Shown: positions 16,763-25,772, counted from the first letter of the stretch. The stretch is 64,000 nt of DNA from Nocardioidaceae bacterium (GCA_030447865.1 JAUJOD010000001.1:606909-670908), one strand, 5' to 3'. Program-made: numbers and translations. The notes: a model not told the origin generated them from the sequence alone.

Positions 16763-18324
16763 GGGCCATCGGCAACAGGCGCTACGACCTCACCGAACGC
16801 ATCGCCGCAGGCGGCATGGGCGAGGTCTGGAAAGGCGTCGACAATGCCCTTGGCCGAACCGTCGCGGTCAAGCTCTTGCACTCCAACCTCGTCGACGACC
16901 CGAAGTTCCGCAGCAGGTTCGAGTTGGAGGCCCGCAACGCCGCCGCGTTGCACGACCCGGCGATCGCGACGGTCTTCGACTACGGCGACGACATCGACCC
17001 GGTCACCGGCAGGCACACGGCGTACCTGGTGATGGAGTACGTCGACGGGGTGGCCATGTCGGACCTCCTGACTGGTCCGCTGCCGCCCGAGCGGGCCGCC
17101 GGCCTCGTCGCCCAGGTAGCCGACGGGCTCGCCGTCGCGCACGCGACCGGCATCGTGCACCGTGACGTCAAACCGGCCAACTTCTTGGTGACCGCGGGCG
17201 ACAAGGTCAAGATCACCGACTTCGGGATCGCCCGCGCGCTCGGTGCCACCGCACTTACCGACAGCGGCACCATTCTGGGAACGCCGCACTACGTGGCTCC
17301 AGAGGTTGCCGAGGGCCGGGAAGCCACCCCCGCCAGCGATATCTACTCGCTGGGAGTCGTGCTCTACGAGTGCCTGAGCGGGCGAAAGCCGTTCGCGGGC
17401 GACACTCCTGTCGCCGTCGTCCTCGCGCACCTGCGGGACCGGCCGCCGCCGCTGCCGGCGGCGGTGCCCCAGGAGCTTGCTGCGCTGGTGGCAGCGGCGA
17501 TGGCCAAGGACCCGGCGCAGCGCCCACCCAGCGCCGAGCAGTTCGCGGCGGCGCTGCGGTCAGCCGCCGCACATGCGCCCGGTGTCGATGTCGCCGGGGT
17601 AAGCCCCGTCACGGCGGTACTACCGGATCCAGCGCTGACTACTCGGGCTCTCGCGGCACCATCCGCGGCGGCGGAGTCGCCCGGGCAACGGCGGTGGTGG
17701 CCGCTCGCCGCGGTGGCAGCGGCAGCGCTTCTCATCGCCGGCATCGCTTGGGGCCTTGGCTCCATCAACAACTCCGACGCGACGGCCTCGCGCGACCGCG
17801 GCGCCGTCTCAGGCCCTGGAGCAGCGCCCGCCTCTGCAGACACGACTCCGCAACGGTCTCAGGAAACGGCCGCTCCGCCGACTCAGCAGACGGCCGCTCC
17901 GCCGACTGCGCAGACGGTCGCTCCGCCGGCACAGCAGACACCGCCCGCCACCGCATCCCCGCCCAGCCAGACACCAGCAGGGGCCGACTACGTCGGAATG
18001 TCGGACGATGAGGCTGAGGATGCGCTCAAGGAGCGTGAGTTTGATGTCAAGACCGAGGAGGTCCCTGGCGGGACAGCAGGCGTCGTCGCTCAGGTGAGTC
18101 CTCTTGGGCTGCTTGCCCCCGGCACGGAGGTGACGCTGTTTGTCTACACCGGCGAGACGGGCGAGGGCGACGACAAAGAGAAAGAGAACTCGGGCAAGGG
18201 CGATGAGCAGGGTAAGGGGAACGACCCCGGCAAGGGGGACGACCCCGGCAAGGGGGACGACCCCGGCAAGGGGGACGACCCCGGCAAGAGCGACGAGAAC
18301 GGCAAGGACCGGGGGAAGGGCTGA
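16759..18324 (+). CDS. pknA: Ser/Thr protein kinase PknA with one PASTA domain and a repeat tail
   Basis: The kinase domain (about 5-270) is complete: Gly-rich loop GGMGEVWKG, Lys38 in VAVKLL, catalytic HRDVKPAN (D136) and DFGIARAL (D154). A Pro/Ala linker, a membrane helix (about 311-333) and a Gln/Thr/Pro-rich stretch follow. There is then one PASTA domain (about 410-470), unlike mycobacterial PknA, which has none. The C-terminus is a charged Gly-Lys-Asp-Pro repeat. It phosphorylates cell-wall and division proteins. The GTG start overlaps the pbpA stop. Confidence 0.93.
   Translation: MRAIGNRRYDLTERIAAGGMGEVWKGVDNALGRTVAVKLLHSNLVDDPKFRSRFELEARNAAALHDPAIATVFDYGDDIDPVTGRHTAYLVMEYVDGVAMSDLLTGPLPPERAAGLVAQVADGLAVAHATGIVHRDVKPANFLVTAGDKVKITDFGIARALGATALTDSGTILGTPHYVAPEVAEGREATPASDIYSLGVVLYECLSGRKPFAGDTPVAVVLAHLRDRPPPLPAAVPQELAALVAAAMAKDPAQRPPSAEQFAAALRSAAAHAPGVDVAGVSPVTAVLPDPALTTRALAAPSAAAESPGQRRWWPLAAVAAAALLIAGIAWGLGSINNSDATASRDRGAVSGPGAAPASADTTPQRSQETAAPPTQQTAAPPTAQTVAPPAQQTPPATASPPSQTPAGADYVGMSDDEAEDALKEREFDVKTEEVPGGTAGVVAQVSPLGLLAPGTEVTLFVYTGETGEGDDKEKENSGKGDEQGKGNDPGKGDDPGKGDDPGKGDDPGKSDENGKDRGKG
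18211..18292 (+). repeat. 18-bp coding tandem repeat in the pknA tail
   Basis: About four copies of an 18-bp unit encode the hexapeptide GKGDDP. The first copy has N in place of the first D. The repeat lies at the extracytoplasmic end of the kinase and is likely length-variable between strains by slippage. Confidence 0.85.
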
Positions 18325-18327
18325 CCC

Positions 18328-20259
18328 ATGGACATGGGCCCCAGCGCGCTCGGCGGCGGACGCTACCAGTTGGGCGGCCTGCTCGGACGCGGCGGCATGG
18401 CCGAGGTGCGCGGGGCCCAAGACGTCCGCCTCGGCCGCACGGTGGCCATCAAGCGGCTGCGCACCGACCTGGCCAGCGACCCGACGTTCCAGGCGCGCTT
18501 CCGTCGGGAGGCGCAGTCAGCGGCCTCGCTGAACCATCCCACCATCGTCGCGGTCTACGACACCGGTGAAGAACCCGCGAACGACGGTTCAGATCTTCTG
18601 CTGCCCTACATCGTCATGGAGTACGTCGAGGGCCGCACGCTGCGGGATATCTTGCGGGAGGGGCGCAAGATCTTGCCGGAACGGGCGCTGGAGATCACCT
18701 CCTCGGTCCTGACGGCATTGGACTACAGCCACCGGGCCGGCATCATCCACCGCGACATCAAGCCGGCCAACGTGATGCTTACTCCCACCGGTGACGTCAA
18801 GGTGATGGACTTCGGCATCGCCCGAGCCATCGCCGACACCTCGGCCACGATGACGCAGACGGCAGCCGTGATCGGGACGGCGCAGTACCTCTCGCCTGAG
18901 CAGGCCCGCGGAGAACAGGTCGACGCGCGCAGTGATATCTACTCCGCCGGCTGCCTGCTGTATGAGCTGCTCACCGGACGCCCACCGTTCGTCGGCGACT
19001 CGCCGATCTCGGTCGCCTACCAACACGTCCGCGCGGAAGCCCCCGCGCCGTCCACCCTCGACCCCGAGATCTCCCCCGAGATCGACGCCATCACGTTGAA
19101 GGCTCTGGGCAAGTCGGTCGATGAGCGCTACCAGAGCGCGCTGGAGATGCGCACCGACATCGAGCGCGCGCTCGAGGGCAAGCAGGTACTGGCGCCCCCG
19201 ATCGTCGGGGCCACGGACCTCGAGACCCAGCACTTCTTGGCCCAGCCCCCGCTGGAGCCCGCCGCGCCGACGGTCAACCCTGCGCTCGCTACCGCGTATG
19301 AGGAGGAGGAGCCCCGGCGGTCCCGCGCCGGATTGTGGGCAGGCCTGCTGCTGTTGCTCGCGGCGCTTGTCATCGGTGGCCTCGTCGTCGTACCTGAGCT
19401 GCTTGCCGACGACACCCCGGCTCAGGTGTCGGTGCCGACTGTGCAACGGCTGACCGTGGAGCAGGCGCGAATCGAGCTGGAGAAGGCTGGTCTCGAGCTT
19501 GGGGAGCAGGACAAAGGTTTCAGTACGTCGATCCGCCGCGGCCGCATCATCTACCAGGAGGAGCGGCCCGGTGACCTCGTCGACACGGGCACCGCGGTCG
19601 ACGTCACTGTCTCGGCCGGATCCGATTCGGTCGCGATTCCGCTCAACATCACCGAAATGACCCTCGCCGAGGCCACCGCAGAACTCGAGCGGCTCCGCCT
19701 CAACGTCAACCCCGAGCCGGACGACCAGAGCACAGAGCGCAAGAACCAGGTGACATCGACCGATCCCGGCCCAGGCGTCGAGGTCGAGGCCGGCTCGGAC
19801 GTGACGGTCTTCTACTCGACCGGCCTCGTGAGCGTGCCGTCGGTGATCGGCTTTCGGCAACCCCGAGCGGAGGCCGCCTTGCGGCGAGAGGGCTTCGAGC
19901 CGGTGGCTTCCGACACCGTGTCCGACCAGCCAGAGGGCACGGTGACCAGCCAGAGCCCGGTGGCGGGCAGCAAGCAAGAGCGTGGCACCACCGTTGTCTT
20001 CGAGGTGTCGTTGGGCCCAGCTGAACCGACTACCACGGCCACTACCACGGTTCCCACAACGACCACGCCCACAACGACCACGCCGCCCACAACCACCGAA
20101 CCGACCACGCCCCCGACGTCGACGCCAACCCCGCCGACCACGCCGACCGTCACGACGCGGACCACGCCGACCGCGACGACCTTGACGAGGACCACGAGGA
20201 CCACGACCACCTCGACGACTGCTCCTACGACGACAGCGACGACGACCAAGTCCCCTTGA
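18328..20259 (+). CDS. pknB: Ser/Thr protein kinase PknB with three PASTA domains
   Basis: The kinase domain (about 10-275) has Lys42 in VAIKRL, HRDIKPAN (D143) and DFGIARAI (D161). The activation loop SATMTQTAAVIGTAQYLSPE carries the Thr residues used for autophosphorylation. A membrane helix (about 333-355) separates it from three PASTA domains (about 366-432, 432-501 and 501-562). The tail of about 80 residues is almost all Thr and Pro. Family members sense muropeptides or lipid II outside and control cell-wall synthesis inside. Other actinobacterial PknB proteins often have four PASTA domains. Confidence 0.95.
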   Translation: MDMGPSALGGGRYQLGGLLGRGGMAEVRGAQDVRLGRTVAIKRLRTDLASDPTFQARFRREAQSAASLNHPTIVAVYDTGEEPANDGSDLLLPYIVMEYVEGRTLRDILREGRKILPERALEITSSVLTALDYSHRAGIIHRDIKPANVMLTPTGDVKVMDFGIARAIADTSATMTQTAAVIGTAQYLSPEQARGEQVDARSDIYSAGCLLYELLTGRPPFVGDSPISVAYQHVRAEAPAPSTLDPEISPEIDAITLKALGKSVDERYQSALEMRTDIERALEGKQVLAPPIVGATDLETQHFLAQPPLEPAAPTVNPALATAYEEEEPRRSRAGLWAGLLLLLAALVIGGLVVVPELLADDTPAQVSVPTVQRLTVEQARIELEKAGLELGEQDKGFSTSIRRGRIIYQEERPGDLVDTGTAVDVTVSAGSDSVAIPLNITEMTLAEATAELERLRLNVNPEPDDQSTERKNQVTSTDPGPGVEVEAGSDVTVFYSTGLVSVPSVIGFRQPRAEAALRREGFEPVASDTVSDQPEGTVTSQSPVAGSKQERGTTVVFEVSLGPAEPTTTATTTVPTTTTPTTTTPPTTTEPTTPPTSTPTPPTTPTVTTRTTPTATTLTRTTRTTTTSTTAPTTTATTTKSP

Positions 20260-20280
20260 GTTCGGCCCTCACCGAACCGA

Positions 20281-21096
20281 CTAGCCGCCTGGTGTCTTGG
20301 TAGATGAGGGCTCGGCCGGGGTCGCGAACTGCATCGTCACCGGGCTGGTGTACGGCGGCACGGTGAGGCGGCGGGCGCTGCGCAGCGACCACCCGAGGTT
20401 GTACGGCGGACCGACGTAGTCGCGGTAGTTCTGCACCTGCGGCGAGGCGAGCAGTGCGTCGTACATCGCGGCGGAGTCGCCCACCGCGACGATCCGGTAC
20501 GGCGGTGAGTACGGCACGCCCTGCAACACGACGGTGTTGCCAACGCACTTGATGCCGGTCGTGCTGATGATGCGCTGCCCTTGCAGGCTCATAGCCTCTG
20601 CGCCGCCGGCCCACAGTGCGTTGACAACAGCCTGGAGGTCCTGCTGGTGCACGATCAGCAAGTTCGGGTCAATCTCGCCGCTCAGCTGCTGCTCCCGGGG
20701 AGCGTCGTCGAGGGTGACGGCGAGGCCAGGTCCGACGAGCCCGCGCATTCCGGCGGGAATGCTCAGCCGCTCCAGAGCTCGTTGGACCTCGTCGATCTCG
20801 GTTCCGCTGACCTGTTCGGCCAGTTCGTCCACCTGGTCTTGCAAGACGCGACTTTGCCGGTCCAGCTCCTCGGCCCGGTCCCGCTGCTGGCTGACGATGC
20901 CGAAGATGTCGGTGTTGCGTCCGGCGCGCAGGTCGGTGCCGCGCGCGTTGAACATGCTCGTTGTGGCCAGCAACCCGGCGCAGGCAAGCGCGACGGGGAC
21001 GCTCAGCCGCCAACCCCACGACCGGCCTGAGTCCCGCGTCGCTCGGCGCGGCGTCGGGGCACCCTTGTGCTGGTGCTGATGCTTCTGACCTGACAT
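20281..21096 (-). CDS. DUF881 family membrane protein
   Basis: The protein has about 271 residues with a basic N-terminus, one membrane helix (LSVPVALACAGLLATTSMF), a coiled coil (QQRDRAEELDRQSRVLQDQVDEL) and a C-terminal DUF881 domain. Family features include LAVTLDDAP, LLIVHQQDLQAVVNALWAGGAEAMSLQGQR, GNTVVLQGVPYSPPY and IVAVGD. The chosen ATG at 21096 has an AGGAAG site upstream; the open frame extends 19 codons further without support. DUF881 genes recur near crgA and pknB in Actinobacteria, suggesting a role in envelope or division, but no biochemical function is established. It converges with pknB. Confidence 0.9.
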   Translation of the reverse strand: MSGQKHQHQHKGAPTPRRATRDSGRSWGWRLSVPVALACAGLLATTSMFNARGTDLRAGRNTDIFGIVSQQRDRAEELDRQSRVLQDQVDELAEQVSGTEIDEVQRALERLSIPAGMRGLVGPGLAVTLDDAPREQQLSGEIDPNLLIVHQQDLQAVVNALWAGGAEAMSLQGQRIISTTGIKCVGNTVVLQGVPYSPPYRIVAVGDSAAMYDALLASPQVQNYRDYVGPPYNLGWSLRSARRLTVPPYTSPVTMQFATPAEPSSTKTPGG

Positions 21097-21197
21097 GGCT
21101 GCTTCCTGGCGGTCGGGCGACCAACCGCAGTCCGCGTGGGCAGGCGGTGGCACCGGCTACGCTAGCCGATGAAGCCCGCCGCCCGACAGGAGAAACG

Positions 21198-21449
21198 GTG
21201 CCCGAGTCACGTCCCCGCAAGCGGGCCGAGTACACCCCGCCGAAGACCCGCTCCACCACGAAGCGCGTCGGCGGCAGCCGCTGGGTCGCTCCCGCGATGG
21301 TCGCGTGCTGGGTGCTCGGCCTGGCATGGATCGTGGTCTTCTACCTGGTGCCGGAGCTGCCGTACCTTCGTGAGCTCGGCAACTGGAACCTCCTCATCGG
21401 CATGGGGCTCATTGCCCTCGGCTTCGTCTTCTCCACCAAGTGGGAGTAA
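21198..21449 (+). CDS. crgA: Cell division protein CrgA
   Basis: The 83-residue protein has a basic start (PESRPRKRAEYTPP) and two membrane helices, about 30-52 (WVAPAMVACWVLGLAWIVVFY) and 62-80 (NLLIGMGLIALGFVFSTKW). This is the CrgA pattern. CrgA interacts with FtsZ and septal PBPs and coordinates septum assembly. The GTG start has an AGGAG-type site 7 bp upstream. It is divergent from the DUF881 gene and sits, as usual, near the pknB cluster. A palindrome and a DnaA-box cluster follow its stop. Confidence 0.95.
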   Translation: MPESRPRKRAEYTPPKTRSTTKRVGGSRWVAPAMVACWVLGLAWIVVFYLVPELPYLRELGNWNLLIGMGLIALGFVFSTKWE

Positions 21450-21458
21450 GCGGGCCCC

Positions 21459-21478
21459 AAACTACAGGCCTGTAGTTT
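21459..21478. terminator. 20-bp palindrome between convergent crgA and rhomboid genes
   Basis: AAACTACAGG is followed immediately by its reverse complement CCTGTAGTTT and one more T, with C and A runs on the other side. Placed between convergent genes, it could work as a bidirectional terminator, though the stem is not especially GC-rich. Confidence 0.5.
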
Positions 21479-21512
21479 TCTCCACAGGAGTTGTCCCCAG
21501 TGTGGACAACTC
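21478..21512. promoter_or_regulatory. Cluster of three DnaA-box-like sites
   Basis: TTCTCCACA (21478-21486), TTGTCCCCA (21491-21499) and TGTGGACAA (21501-21509, a perfect TTGTCCACA on the reverse strand) lie within 32 bp. The last two form an inverted repeat with arms GAGTTGTCC and GGACAACTC around 7 bases. The order resembles the TCCACAG-AG-TTGTCCCCAG block in the dnaN-dnaA gap. It may titrate DnaA or affect its nucleotide state. Confidence 0.5.
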
Positions 21513-21536
21513 GCTCAGCAGTCGTAGCCGGTCAGG

Positions 21537-22418
21537 TCACGTCGTCAACGTCATCGTGCGTACGACGACCAATCCCGCGCACACCACGGCCAGCCCGACC
21601 AGCATGCCAACGTGGATGGGAGTGCGTTGCTGCCGCGGCGCATAGGCGAACCCCGCTCCCAGGGCGAGGCCGGCTACTAAGCCGCCGACATGGGCCTGCC
21701 ACGACACGGTCGGCACCGTGAACGTGATGAGCAAGTTCAGGCCGAGCAGGATCATCAGTTGCCTGACGTCGCGGCGTTGCTTGAGCAGCACGATCAGAGC
21801 GGCGCCGAAGAGGCCGAAGATCGAGCCCGATGCGCCGAGTGAGAGGCTGGTGGGCGGGGCCAGCCAGTACACGGCCACGGAGCCGGCCAAGCCGCTCAGC
21901 AGGTACAGCGCGAGGAACCGCCAGCGGCCAAGCGCGGTTTCCAGGAATGCGCCGAAGATCCACAGCCCGATCATGTTCATCGCGATGTGCAGGATCTGCA
22001 CATGCAGGAACGTCGAGGTGACCAGCTGCCAGTACGCTCCCTGAGCGACGCCTTCAAACCGCGGCGGGAACAGCGCTGCGTCTGGCAACAAGCTCATGGA
22101 GAGGGCGAACTCGCCTCGCACCCCGCCGGTGGCGTTCGCGACCACGAACAAGACCGCATTGAGGGCGATGAGCCCCATCGTCACCGCCGCTGAGCCGTCG
22201 GTGATCCGGCCGCCGAACGCCGTACGAGCGGCCGGCGTGCTAGCCGCCGCCTCGCGCACGCAATCGGGGCACTGGAACCCGACGGCAGCCTGCCGCATGC
22301 AGTCTGGGCAGATGGGACGTGCACAGCGCTGGCAGGCGATGTAGGTCTCGCGGTCCGGATGGCGGTAGCAGTGGGGAATCGTGGCCGAGCTGAAGGCCGT
22401 TGGGTCCGAGCCGCTCAT
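21537..22418 (-). CDS. Rhomboid-family intramembrane serine protease with N-terminal zinc finger
   Basis: The 293-residue protein starts with a B-box-like cysteine/histidine cluster ([16 protein letters not shown], then CPDC twice). Six or seven membrane helices follow. The protease motif [12 protein letters not shown] contains the catalytic serine, and the partner His is in [14 protein letters not shown] HxxxNM-type motif ([10 protein letters not shown]) supports the family. It cleaves membrane proteins within the bilayer; substrates are unknown. The ATG at 22418 gives the usual start; the open frame runs much further upstream, but that part overlaps the cyclophilin gene. It lies 37 bp downstream of that gene. 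Confidence 0.92.
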   Translation of the reverse strand: MSGSDPTAFSSATIPHCYRHPDRETYIACQRCARPICPDCMRQAAVGFQCPDCVREAAASTPAARTAFGGRITDGSAAVTMGLIALNAVLFVVANATGGVRGEFALSMSLLPDAALFPPRFEGVAQGAYWQLVTSTFLHVQILHIAMNMIGLWIFGAFLETALGRWRFLALYLLSGLAGSVAVYWLAPPTSLSLGASGSIFGLFGAALIVLLKQRRDVRQLMILLGLNLLITFTVPTVSWQAHVGGLVAGLALGAGFAYAPRQQRTPIHVGMLVGLAVVCAGLVVVRTMTLTT

Positions 22419-22455
22419 ACGAGAAACCGTCTCATCGCCGGACGAGCCGGGTCGC

Positions 22456-22980
22456 TCACCGACGATCGATCTCGACGCGCTCGATGACGACCGGGTCGAC
22501 CGGCCGGTCGCTTCGGTCTGTCGACGTGGCGGCGATCTGGTCAACCACCTCCCGACTGGCCTGGTCGGCGACCTCACCGAAGATCGTGTGCTTGCGGTTG
22601 AGGTGCTTGGGGGTAGAGACGGTGATGAAGAACTGCGACCCGTTGGTGCCCGGCCCCGCGTTGGCCATCGCCAACAGGTAGGGCTTGGAGAAGGTGAGCT
22701 CTGGGTGGAACTCGTCCTTGAACTGGTAGCCAGGTCCACCGCGTCCGGTGCCTTCGGGGTCACCGCCTTGGATCATGAAGCCATCGATAACCCGGTGGAA
22801 GACAAGGCCGTCATAGAAGCGCTCCTGTGATGGCGACCCGGTCTTGGGGTTGGTCCACTCCTGCGTGCCTTCGGCGAGGTCGACGAAGTTCCGCACCGTG
22901 TTGGGTGCGTGGTTGGGGAACAGCTCCACCACGATGTCGCCCCGGTTGGTCTTGAGCGTGGCGTAGAGATTTTCGGCCAC
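22456..22980 (-). CDS. ppiA: Peptidyl-prolyl cis-trans isomerase (cyclophilin)
   Basis: The 174-residue protein has cyclophilin motifs: [20 protein letters not shown] with the catalytic Arg, [17 protein letters not shown], and HTIFGEV. It has no signal peptide, so it acts in the cytoplasm, where it speeds proline isomerisation in folding proteins. The GTG start follows a short leader with no overlap. It belongs to the conserved run near gyrA and crgA in Actinobacteria and is likely cotranscribed with the rhomboid gene downstream. Confidence 0.95.
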   Translation of the reverse strand: MAENLYATLKTNRGDIVVELFPNHAPNTVRNFVDLAEGTQEWTNPKTGSPSQERFYDGLVFHRVIDGFMIQGGDPEGTGRGGPGYQFKDEFHPELTFSKPYLLAMANAGPGTNGSQFFITVSTPKHLNRKHTIFGEVADQASREVVDQIAATSTDRSDRPVDPVVIERVEIDRR

Positions 22981-23233
22981 CAGTCACCCCTTCGTGTTGT
23001 GGTTCGATGCGTCTGTTCATGTGCTGCGAGCGCGGCGCTTCCATCCTTGCACGCCTCGGAGGTGCCCCACCGACGACGCCGAATGCCCATGCGAGTCACT
23101 CATGCCCGCCGTGGTCGCACATCGAGTAGCCCGGCCAGGCAATCTGGCCGGCGACACTGGTGTACCTGACGCAGTGTTCGGGTACGGGACGTGCCCAAAC
23201 AGGCAACGAACTGACAACCAGGAGGCGCTCGTC

Positions 23234-23869
23234 GTGTTAGGACGGACGGAACGCAACAGGAAAGTCACAGTGGTGGAGGAACGGACGGCGGGACTCCCCG
23301 CCGCGGAGATCGCCAAGGACAAGATCGGCGCGGTGACCGAGAGCGCACTGGCCTCCGTAGCGCAAACTGTTGGGCCGGCTCTTGAGGATGCCCGCCTGCG
23401 GCTAGCCCCGGTGGCCGAGCAGGCAATCGCCCAAAGCAAGCGACAGGGCCGTCGGGCGACCGTCAGGTTCCGGCCCGTTGCGGAAGAACCAGCGGAGAGC
23501 CCCAAGAGCCACAAGCTTCGCAATCTGGTGCTGATGCTTGGCCTCGGTGCCATCGCCGCTGCCGTCTACAAGAAGATGACGGGCAAGGACGCCGATCCGG
23601 CGTGGACGGCTGGGCGCGACACCGCAGCAGCAGCACCCGGCGAACCGGTGGTGACCTCCGTGAACGGCGGCGGCACCTCGGCCGTCGACCCGATCGTGGC
23701 GGAACCGGCGGGCAGCGACCCGCTGACCACCGAGCCCGCCGCCGGCTCGGCTGGCCCCATCGACGGCTCGGAGACGGCTCCAACTGCTCCGTTTGCCTCG
23801 GAAGAGACGGTGGAGTCGTCGGTGCCGACCACTCCCGACCAGCCGCTGGAGAAGCGCGACTTCAACTAG
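23234..23869 (+). CDS. Small single-pass membrane protein of unknown function
   Basis: I recognise no named family with certainty. The 211-residue protein has an N-terminal amphipathic region (AKDKIGAVTESALASVAQTVGPALEDARLR) and then a basic segment. A single membrane helix follows (about 98-112, LRNLVLMLGLGAIAAAVYKKM). The C-terminal half is rich in Ala, Pro, Thr and Glu and is probably disordered. The layout is like a group of conserved actinobacterial membrane proteins found between ppiA and the gyrA region. The GTG start has a GGAGG eight bases upstream; the open frame continues upstream without support. Confidence 0.7.
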   Translation: MLGRTERNRKVTVVEERTAGLPAAEIAKDKIGAVTESALASVAQTVGPALEDARLRLAPVAEQAIAQSKRQGRRATVRFRPVAEEPAESPKSHKLRNLVLMLGLGAIAAAVYKKMTGKDADPAWTAGRDTAAAAPGEPVVTSVNGGGTSAVDPIVAEPAGSDPLTTEPAAGSAGPIDGSETAPTAPFASEETVESSVPTTPDQPLEKRDFN

Positions 23870-23897
23870 CCCTTTGGCCTTCGCCGTCCCCCCGCGA

Positions 23898-23943
23898 AAG
23901 ATCCGACGCCGAGCACGTCATAGCGTGTCAAGCGTCGGATCTT
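23898..23943. terminator. Hairpin between convergent genes
   Basis: AAGATCCGACGC and GCGTCGGATCTT form perfect 12-bp arms with a loop of about 22 bases, followed by CTTTC on the right and preceded by GCGA on the left. It lies where the 23.2-kb gene and the DUF3817 gene converge and overlaps the last codons of the latter. It probably ends transcription in both directions. Confidence 0.6.
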
Positions 23944-24274
23944 CTTTCGGTGTGGACTGCGCGCGGACTCTGGCGGTCGCCATCCGCTCGGCCCAGAAGC
24001 TGAGGAACGGCACCGTGCCGAGCACCAAGATCAGCGCCGTGAAACCCAGCGGGAAGCGCGCGCGTCTGGCGAGATCGGCTGCCGCGACCAAGAAGATCAT
24101 GTAGAGGAAACCGTGCAGCACACCGAGATTGGACGTGATCCACTCACCGATCTCCTGCGCTGTGGAGCCGTGGGGCGTCAGATACTTCAGCGGTACACCG
24201 ACACACACCAACGCCACCAGCAGTACGCCGACCACGTAGGCCATCACCCGATACCGCAGCAGCGCTCCAGTCAC
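23918..24274 (-). CDS. DUF3817 family membrane protein
   Basis: The 118-residue protein has three membrane helices (YVVGVLLVALVCVGVPLKY, LHGFLYMIFLVAAADLA and FTALILVLGTVPFLSF) and an HGFLYM motif in the middle that is typical of DUF3817. A charged loop lies between helices one and two, and the C-terminal tail ERMATARVRAQ is cytoplasmic. Function is unknown. It ends 11 bp from the SURF1 gene, so the two may be cotranscribed. Membership in the family is fairly clear from the pattern. Confidence 0.85.
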   Translation of the reverse strand: MTGALLRYRVMAYVVGVLLVALVCVGVPLKYLTPHGSTAQEIGEWITSNLGVLHGFLYMIFLVAAADLARRARFPLGFTALILVLGTVPFLSFWAERMATARVRAQSTPKEDPTLDTL

Positions 24275-24285
24275 GGGTGGGGACG

Positions 24286-25038
24286 CTATCTCACTCCGGT
24301 GGCTGACACGCGACCGACGTCGCGGACGACACCGTCATCGCCGCCGGGTGGCGACTCGTCAGTGTCGCGGACGATGCGCCACCACATGAACCCGACGAAG
24401 CCGGCGAACACCCACCACTGCACCGCGTACAGCAGGTTGCGCAGGCCAGCCCACGCTGACGACTCGGGCAGCGGCACGGAGACCGGCGGTAACGGGTCGG
24501 CTGGTCGGCTCGCTGTCAGCACGAGGTACCCCGAGTAGAGGTCGCCGCTGAACTCGTTGAGCAGGCTGGAGATGCGCAGTCCGTCAGCCACCCGCTGCCC
24601 GTTGAGCGGGCCCCCCGTCACCGTAGCGGGCTGCAGAACGCCGGTCACGGTGACCGTTCCGCGCGGCGGTTCGCCGGCCGGCCCATCGGTGGACCCTCTC
24701 ACCACCAAGATCATCGAGCCGGTTCGTGTCATCAGTGGTGTGGTGACCGCGTACGTGTGAGACGAGCCGGTGAGGCCGCGGACGTAGATCTGTTCGGCGG
24801 CCAGGTAGCGGCCGGTGACCGTCACCGGCTGGCCGACTCCGGTGGCCGGGAAGGCCGCATCCGGCCTGAGGACCCGGTCAAGCGGTGTGGGCGGCTGCTC
24901 CAGGCGGGAGCGCGCGTCATGGGTCTGGTGCCGGTCATACGCCGCCAGTTGCCACCGGCCCAGCACCACCATCGCCCCGATCAGCACCAGTGCCAGCGCC
25001 CCGAGACCCAGGGCTCGAGCGGAGAGCCAGCGGCGCAT
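24286..25038 (-). CDS. SURF1 family protein
   Basis: The 250-residue protein has the SURF1 architecture: an N-terminal membrane helix (ALGLGALALVLIGAMVVLGRWQL), a periplasmic-side domain with VTVTGRYL and ILVVRGS, and a C-terminal helix (NLLYAVQWWVFAGFVGFMWWR). SURF1 proteins assist haem insertion or assembly of cytochrome c oxidase, and the actinobacterial versions are thought to do the same. The QWW motif in the last helix is characteristic. The 12-bp spacing to the next gene suggests an operon with DUF3817. Confidence 0.9.
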   Translation of the reverse strand: MRRWLSARALGLGALALVLIGAMVVLGRWQLAAYDRHQTHDARSRLEQPPTPLDRVLRPDAAFPATGVGQPVTVTGRYLAAEQIYVRGLTGSSHTYAVTTPLMTRTGSMILVVRGSTDGPAGEPPRGTVTVTGVLQPATVTGGPLNGQRVADGLRISSLLNEFSGDLYSGYLVLTASRPADPLPPVSVPLPESSAWAGLRNLLYAVQWWVFAGFVGFMWWRIVRDTDESPPGGDDGVVRDVGRVSATGVR

Positions 25039-25088
25039 GCAGCAAGTCTGCCAGCGGTGTGGTCACTGCGAGCGCGGAGTGGCGGGTA

Positions 25089-25571
25089 CTACGGCTGGTC
25101 ATCATCCTGGAAGGGCTCGAGCTCGTTCACGGCGGCGCCGAAGATCCAGCTCAGCAGCAAGACGTCGTCGAGGTAGCCGCCGGCGCGAAAATCGGGGACC
25201 AGGTCGACGGGGGTGATGAGGTAATGCAGCGCAGCGACGATCAGCCGCACGCGGGCCGACTGCCCAGCGACAGGTGGGCTCGTCGCGGCCCGCTGATGAG
25301 CGCTCGGCGACGCCGCCGCGTCGACGTCGAGAATCTCAGCCCTGGCCCGCAGGAAGCGAACGGCCGCGGCTACCCTGTCGGCGACGGCGGACAGCGGGGC
25401 GTCGGTGTGGTCAACCTTCTCCACCACATGAGCCAGCTGCCGCAGCGCTGCGGGATCATCCATGATCACTGCCGCCCGTTCGCGCGATTCGAGGAAGGCG
25501 GGACTGGCCAGGATTTTGGTGATGGTCGACTCTTTGGTGCGGAAGAGTGGCTTCCACCTCGGCTCGGTCAT
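25089..25571 (-). CDS. YkvA/DUF1232 family protein
   Basis: The 160-residue protein has the DUF1232 core near its C-terminus: LIVAALHYLITPVDLVPDFRAGGYLDDVLLLSW. The YLITPVDLVPD and DD motifs are characteristic. The N-terminal part is helical and has no known motif. The family occurs widely in bacteria and is membrane-associated; its function is not established. It stands alone between the SURF1 gene and the tRNA-Ala gene, both on the same strand. Confidence 0.85.
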   Translation of the reverse strand: MTEPRWKPLFRTKESTITKILASPAFLESRERAAVIMDDPAALRQLAHVVEKVDHTDAPLSAVADRVAAAVRFLRARAEILDVDAAASPSAHQRAATSPPVAGQSARVRLIVAALHYLITPVDLVPDFRAGGYLDDVLLLSWIFGAAVNELEPFQDDDQP

Positions 25572-25677
25572 TGACCCGCTCCCTCCGCCGCGAGCCGTCC
25601 GCCGGCTACGACTCGAACCGACTATGCCATCTTGGCGCTGCCGATCAGGGCGGCGGTTCCCGGCGGTTGGGTCACGG

Positions 25678-25750
25678 TGGAGACGAAGGGACTCGAACCC
25701 TCAACCCCTGCCTTGCAAAGGCAGTGCTCTGCCAGTTGAGCTACGTCCCC
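25678..25750 (-). tRNA. tRNA-Ala (anticodon TGC)
   Basis: The reverse strand has acceptor stem GGGGACG pairing with CGTCTCC, anticodon loop CTTTGCAAG (TGC) and T-arm GTTCGAGTCC. It is 73 bases without an encoded CCA. With tRNA-Ile close by, it forms the pair often found near gyrA in Actinobacteria. Confidence 0.95.
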
Positions 25751-25772
25751 CAGACGCTGAGGCGGACCGGAG

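Noticed and set aside
18211-18292. Repeat array as possible CRISPR
   Set aside because: The 18-bp units are adjacent without spacers and are in frame in the pknA gene.
18589-19977. Long reverse open frame (462 codons) opposite pknB
   Set aside because: The forward kinase and PASTA motifs are clear; the reverse product has no recognisable fold and unusual residue composition.
20030-20250. Repetitive ACCACG-rich stretch as a regulatory or mobile repeat
   Set aside because: It encodes the Thr/Pro-rich tail of PknB in frame; the repetition is from codon and residue bias.
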